DNA of 64,000 nucleotides from CAZSNT01 sp964607765 (GTDB lineage Bacteria > Verrucomicrobiota > Lentisphaeria > Oligosphaerales > JABHEG01). Under the pieces are notes generated by a model. It was not told the DNA's origin. It saw only the letters and a list, made by a program, of their open reading frames with translations, and made no database searches. The DNA is taken from contig CAZSNT010000029.1 of the NCBI GenBank assembly GCA_964607765.1, forward strand, positions 8,626 to 72,625, in the 5' to 3' direction. Shown one piece after another: positions 61,139 to 64,000 of this stretch. The position numbers and the translations under genes are program-made. The number at the start of each line of letters is the position of its first letter. The first letter of the stretch is position 1.

Positions 61139-62389
61139 TCAGTCCAGCGCAGTCTTGATCCGGTCCAGGCCGGCGCCGAGCTTGGCTCGAGCCAGTTGGT
61201 CGAGTGCTGTGGTCGGGCCGGTCATGTGCACGGTCATCTGCACGTGGCGCATGGTTTCGCCGGGCTTCAGCGGCGCGGCGGGCGAAGAGGTCTCGAGCTC
61301 GTAGAACGGACCGAGCGGCGGCTGACCCGGGCCGGGTGACCCGTCGTTGTAGGAGTTGATTACGTCGCCGCTGAACGGCTCTTTCTGCAGCTCCCACATG
61401 GAGTTGACGTAGCCGCTGTGTTCGGTGGGGACGTTGCACGTGACCATGTTCAGTACGTTGCCGGTCGCGTCGTAGCTGCCGGCAATGCCGAGCGTGCGCT
61501 GCGGGCTGATCCCGAGCTTGCCGCGCCGCGTGCCGTCGCCTTTGAAGAACAGCACATCGTCCTCGACCTTCAGGTACTCGGCAGGGACCTTGCCGAAGTA
61601 GGTGTCGTTCACCTTCGGGCCGAGTTCCGGCTCCGGGCCCGGCCTGAACGGGATGACCACAGTCGTGCCCGGCGACGGGTTGTACATGCCGAGCATCCAG
61701 ATCGACAGCATTCCGGTCTCGCGGGTCCACGCGTTCGTGCCGACGTTGGTGATTGAGTTGTCCGTCTCGTAAGCGACCAGTTTGACTGCGGGGTCGATGT
61801 CCGCACCGAGAGCTTTGGCCACGGCCGCGCGGTCCAGGAGCCGGACCGTGCGCTCGATGGCAACATCGAACTGCGTGCCGGTCCAGTTCTGCAGCTTACA
61901 GGTGTGTGCGAAGGTGACGCTGGTGGGATTCACAGCCGTGATGCGGTAGGTCTCGGTGTCGATCGCGGCAGGCGTGAACCAACTGTCGAAATCGAACTCG
62001 GCGCCCGGCTTGAAGAAGATGGCGAACTGCCCGCCTTCCGGCCCGAGCCAGAACCGCTCCTCACCGCCGAATATGTAAACGTGTTCCTCCAACTGCCCTT
62101 TCCGCTGCTCGTCGCTCAGCAGACCATTCTCGACAACCTTGTAGTTGAGCCAGCCGTAGCTTGCGCCGTCGTTGCCTTCCGCGCTGCTCGTCATAACGCG
62201 GCCTTGGTAGTCGGGCACCACGGCGACTTTGCTGTCGTCCTGTTCAAGAACAACCACATCCACATGCTCTTTGAGGAATGCCACATCGTCGCCAAACGTG
62301 TTTGCAGCGGCATCGTCGCCAGACCGAATGGCCGCGCAACCGGTCAGTGAGAGTGCTGAACTGAATGCCAAAGGGCCTACCGTCTCCAT
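61139..62389 (-). CDS. DUF6786-like lipoprotein
   Basis: 416 aa. The N-terminus LAFSSALSLTGCAA carries a good lipobox. The mature part has the features I associate with DUF6786: VVPDYQGRVMTSSAEG, EERFWLGPEGGQFAIFF, NSYNDGSPGPGQPPLGPFYE and LKPGETMRHVQMTVHM. It resembles sugar-mutarotase-fold proteins in strand pattern, but no catalytic site is evident. GGAGAGAAGACACG precedes ATG 62389. Monocistronic; divergent from the TlpA-like gene. Confidence 0.75.
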   Translation of the reverse strand: METVGPLAFSSALSLTGCAAIRSGDDAAANTFGDDVAFLKEHVDVVVLEQDDSKVAVVPDYQGRVMTSSAEGNDGASYGWLNYKVVENGLLSDEQRKGQLEEHVYIFGGEERFWLGPEGGQFAIFFKPGAEFDFDSWFTPAAIDTETYRITAVNPTSVTFAHTCKLQNWTGTQFDVAIERTVRLLDRAAVAKALGADIDPAVKLVAYETDNSITNVGTNAWTRETGMLSIWMLGMYNPSPGTTVVIPFRPGPEPELGPKVNDTYFGKVPAEYLKVEDDVLFFKGDGTRRGKLGISPQRTLGIAGSYDATGNVLNMVTCNVPTEHSGYVNSMWELQKEPFSGDVINSYNDGSPGPGQPPLGPFYELETSSPAAPLKPGETMRHVQMTVHMTGPTTALDQLARAKLGAGLDRIKTALD

Positions 62390-62782
62390 CGTGTCTTCTC
62401 TCCGCTTTCCATTCCAGTCGATCAGGGGCTGCCAATATACACGCCTTCCGCGAGGAGGTGACTGGCACGGCTCGGGGACGATGGCAGATTGTGTTCGGCT
62501 GCTGCCCGCAGTTCAGCCTGTGGCTGCTCAAGGGCCGACCCCCGACCGACGGGCGCGAGGTCGAGGTCGTGATCGAGGCTTTCCGGTCCACGCCGTGATA
62601 CTGAGCCGGGCCGTGCGTGACAGCGGTCGGTGTGTTCGGGTTGGGTGCGCCGTTTCTCCCTCTGCGTTCCGTTCTCCTGGCATGGGGGCTCTCGACGGAG
62701 TAGTATTGGTCACCAACTATCCGTGGGTCGGCCTGGCCGTCTGTGGGTGCCTTTTCGAAGTTGCGTGAGAGTGAGGTGATAC
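62390..62782. other. Divergent gap, no firm gene
   Basis: A plus-strand frame ending at 62598 (RWQIVFGCCPQFSLWLLKGR) has protein-like composition but no good start or recognisable family; it could be a remnant. A 28-codon frame at 62681-62767 ends just before the TlpA-like gene and could be a leader peptide, without firm support. A TATATT on the minus strand (62439-62434) could be part of a promoter for the DUF6786-like gene. Confidence 0.35.
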
Positions 62783-63493
62783 ATGATTATGGCTACGGAT
62801 CTGTCCTTTGGAAGAGTGATCGGTGCACAGTTGCGTCTGCCGCGCGTGGTCGCGGCCGGTCTGTGCCTTTGGGTTGCCGTGAGCGGTTCGGTTCACGCAC
62901 AGGATGCGGCCAAGAAGGAAGGCAAAACCGAGCTGCCGATGAAGGCGAAGCGCCCGAAGACGGCGGGTGAGGATATCCCGAGATTCGCGGAGAACTCGCC
63001 GTTCGACGCGGACTACGCGCCGCCTGTGGTGAAGGAGGGCAAGCTGCTGTGGGCGCGCTCGTTTCTGTGGGCGAAGCCGCCCGAGTTGGTCGTCGAGAAA
63101 TGGATGACAGACGAGCCGGACACCAAAGGCAAGTACGTGCTGCTCGAGTTCTGGGCGACCTGGTGCCCGCCGTGCCGCCGCACGATTCCTCTGCTGAACG
63201 AACTGCACGCCAAGTTCAGGGACGAACTGGTGGTGATCGGCGTCTGCGAGGAAACCGAAGAAGATATACGGCGTCTGACCGAGCCGCGCATCGAGTACCC
63301 GCTCGCCATCGACACACAGAAGCGCACCAAGGACGCGATGGGCGTGGAGGGCATACCCCACATTGTTCTGCTGGAGCCTGACGGCTACGTGGTGTGGGAG
63401 GGCTTTCCGCTGCTGCAGGGCTACGAACTCACCCCCGCTCTGGTGGACAAGATCCTGTCCGTTGGTCGTGCGCAGAAGAAAGCGGCTGAGTAG
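62783..63493 (+). CDS. TlpA/ResA-like thioredoxin, secreted
   Basis: 236 aa. Signal peptide (VVAAGLCLWVAVSGSVHAQ), a linker, then a TlpA-like thioredoxin domain: LLEFWATWCPPCRRTIPLLN with CPPC, cis-proline motif VEGIPHIVLL and C-terminal PALVDKILSVG. GAGGTGATAC lies before ATG 62783. The 34 nt before its stop have been copied into the 60-bp repeat that follows. Confidence 0.88.
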   Translation: MIMATDLSFGRVIGAQLRLPRVVAAGLCLWVAVSGSVHAQDAAKKEGKTELPMKAKRPKTAGEDIPRFAENSPFDADYAPPVVKEGKLLWARSFLWAKPPELVVEKWMTDEPDTKGKYVLLEFWATWCPPCRRTIPLLNELHAKFRDELVVIGVCEETEEDIRRLTEPRIEYPLAIDTQKRTKDAMGVEGIPHIVLLEPDGYVVWEGFPLLQGYELTPALVDKILSVGRAQKKAAE

Positions 63494-63506
63494 GCGGTTC
63501 AGGGGA

Positions 63507-63660
63507 TGTAACAGGACCCCCACGACCTTGCGTCGCGGGTGAAGATCCTGTCCGTTGGCCGTGCGCGCAAGAAGGACCCCCACGACCTTGCGTCGCGGGT
63601 GAAGATCCTGGCCGTCGGCCGTGCGCGGAGGAAGGACCCCCACGACCTTGCGTCGTGGGT
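63507..63660. repeat. 60-bp tandem repeat mixing a gene 3' end with REP-A
   Basis: Units ending at 63540, 63600 and 63660. Each complete unit contains GAAGATCCTGTCCGTTGGCC and about 14 more nt that match the last codons of the TlpA-like gene (63449-63482), then the REP-A hairpin GACCCCCACGACCTTGCGTC. Confidence 0.9.
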
Positions 63661-63692
63661 GAACAAGATCAGACGGCACGAGGCAATCGCGT

Positions 63693-63764
63693 CTCTCTCC
63701 CATACCCAGTCCGCCATCGCCCGGGCTGGCCCCCTGGCGATGGCGGACTGGGTATGGGAGAGAG
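63693..63764. repeat. Perfect 29-bp palindrome
   Basis: Arms 63693-63721 and 63736-63764 are fully complementary over 29 bp with a 14-nt GC-rich loop. It sits between REP-A copies of opposite orientation, a MITE-like insertion. Confidence 0.92.
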
Positions 63765-63798
63765 GGGGGAGGGGAGCCCGCGCGCCGTCCGGTCCAGT

Positions 63799-64000
63799 CT
63801 GGTTCACCCACGACGCAAGGTCGTGGGGGTCCTGTTGCCCGCTATAGCAGCTCTGCTCAAGAACCGTCAGATCTGGTTCACCCACGACGCAAGGTCGTGG
63901 GGGTCCTGTTCCCGGCTATAGCAGCTTTTCTCAAGAACCGTCAGGTCTGGTTCACCCACGACGCAAGGTCGTGGGGGTCCTGTTCCCGGCTATAGCAGCT
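63799..64000. repeat. 74-bp tandem repeat with REP-A hairpin, cut by the window end
   Basis: REP-A (GGTTCACCCACGACGCAAGG) occurs at 63801, 63875 and 63949, exactly 74 bp apart, each followed by GCTATAGCAGCT. Copies differ by a few bases. The array may continue beyond the window. Confidence 0.93.

Overview
This is a GC-rich bacterial window, probably a scaffold from a metagenome assembly: two runs of exactly 100 N (13273-13372 and 39925-40024) each sit inside a tandem repeat. The gene content suggests a member of the Planctomycetes-Verrucomicrobia-Lentisphaerae (PVC) group, most likely Lentisphaerota, Kiritimatiellota or a neighbour. The clues are a VCBS/ASPIC-UnbV protein, MoxR/DUF58/BatA-type von Willebrand proteins with a DUF4175-like protein, a sugar transporter in which the binding protein is fused to a permease, and very many hairpin repeats accompanied by an IS200-like (REP-associated) transposase. 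The taxonomy is inference; no rRNA, tRNA or marker gene is present.

Left part (1-13006): a 5'-truncated family B DNA polymerase converges on a family 2 glycosyltransferase. Next come an alpha/beta hydrolase, a SanA/YdcF-like protein with a small membrane protein, three GspF-type inner-membrane proteins (one alone, two as a pair), a small lipoprotein, a VCBS/ASPIC lipoprotein and a secreted repeat protein. The 8701-9297 gap holds a candidate small RNA, bounded by a sigma-54-like promoter and an intrinsic terminator.

13007-14496: a REP-associated tyrosine transposase with perfect 23-bp inverted ends sits inside ordered arrays of hairpins.

14497-50035: almost everything is on the minus strand. 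Three times there is a three-gene export module, consisting of a large extracytoplasmic membrane-anchored protein, an ABC ATPase and an ABC-2 permease. Module 1 follows a TPR-gluzincin peptidase. Module 3 lies downstream of a tightly overlapping MoxR/DUF58/BatA/vWA/beta-propeller/DUF4175-like set. Between modules 2 and 3 lies an operon of beta-oxidation-like enzymes (acyl-CoA ligase, enoyl-CoA hydratase, 3-hydroxyacyl-CoA dehydrogenase, two thiolases) that also encodes its own acyl carrier protein and a Sfp-type phosphopantetheinyl transferase. That combination suggests a carrier-bound acyl pathway rather than plain fatty-acid degradation.

50036-64000: small secreted and membrane proteins, a thioredoxin-like lipoprotein, a two-gene sugar transporter (binding protein-permease fusion plus a permease with a roughly 350-residue insertion), a PQQ-like propeller, a hybrid histidine kinase, a PlsC acyltransferase, a DUF6786-like lipoprotein and a TlpA-like thioredoxin. 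The last 500 bp are tandem repeats, one of which has copied the 3' end of the TlpA-like gene.

At least four hairpin repeat families (called REP-A to REP-D here) and several short-period satellites fill the gaps, and in places they extend coding frames.
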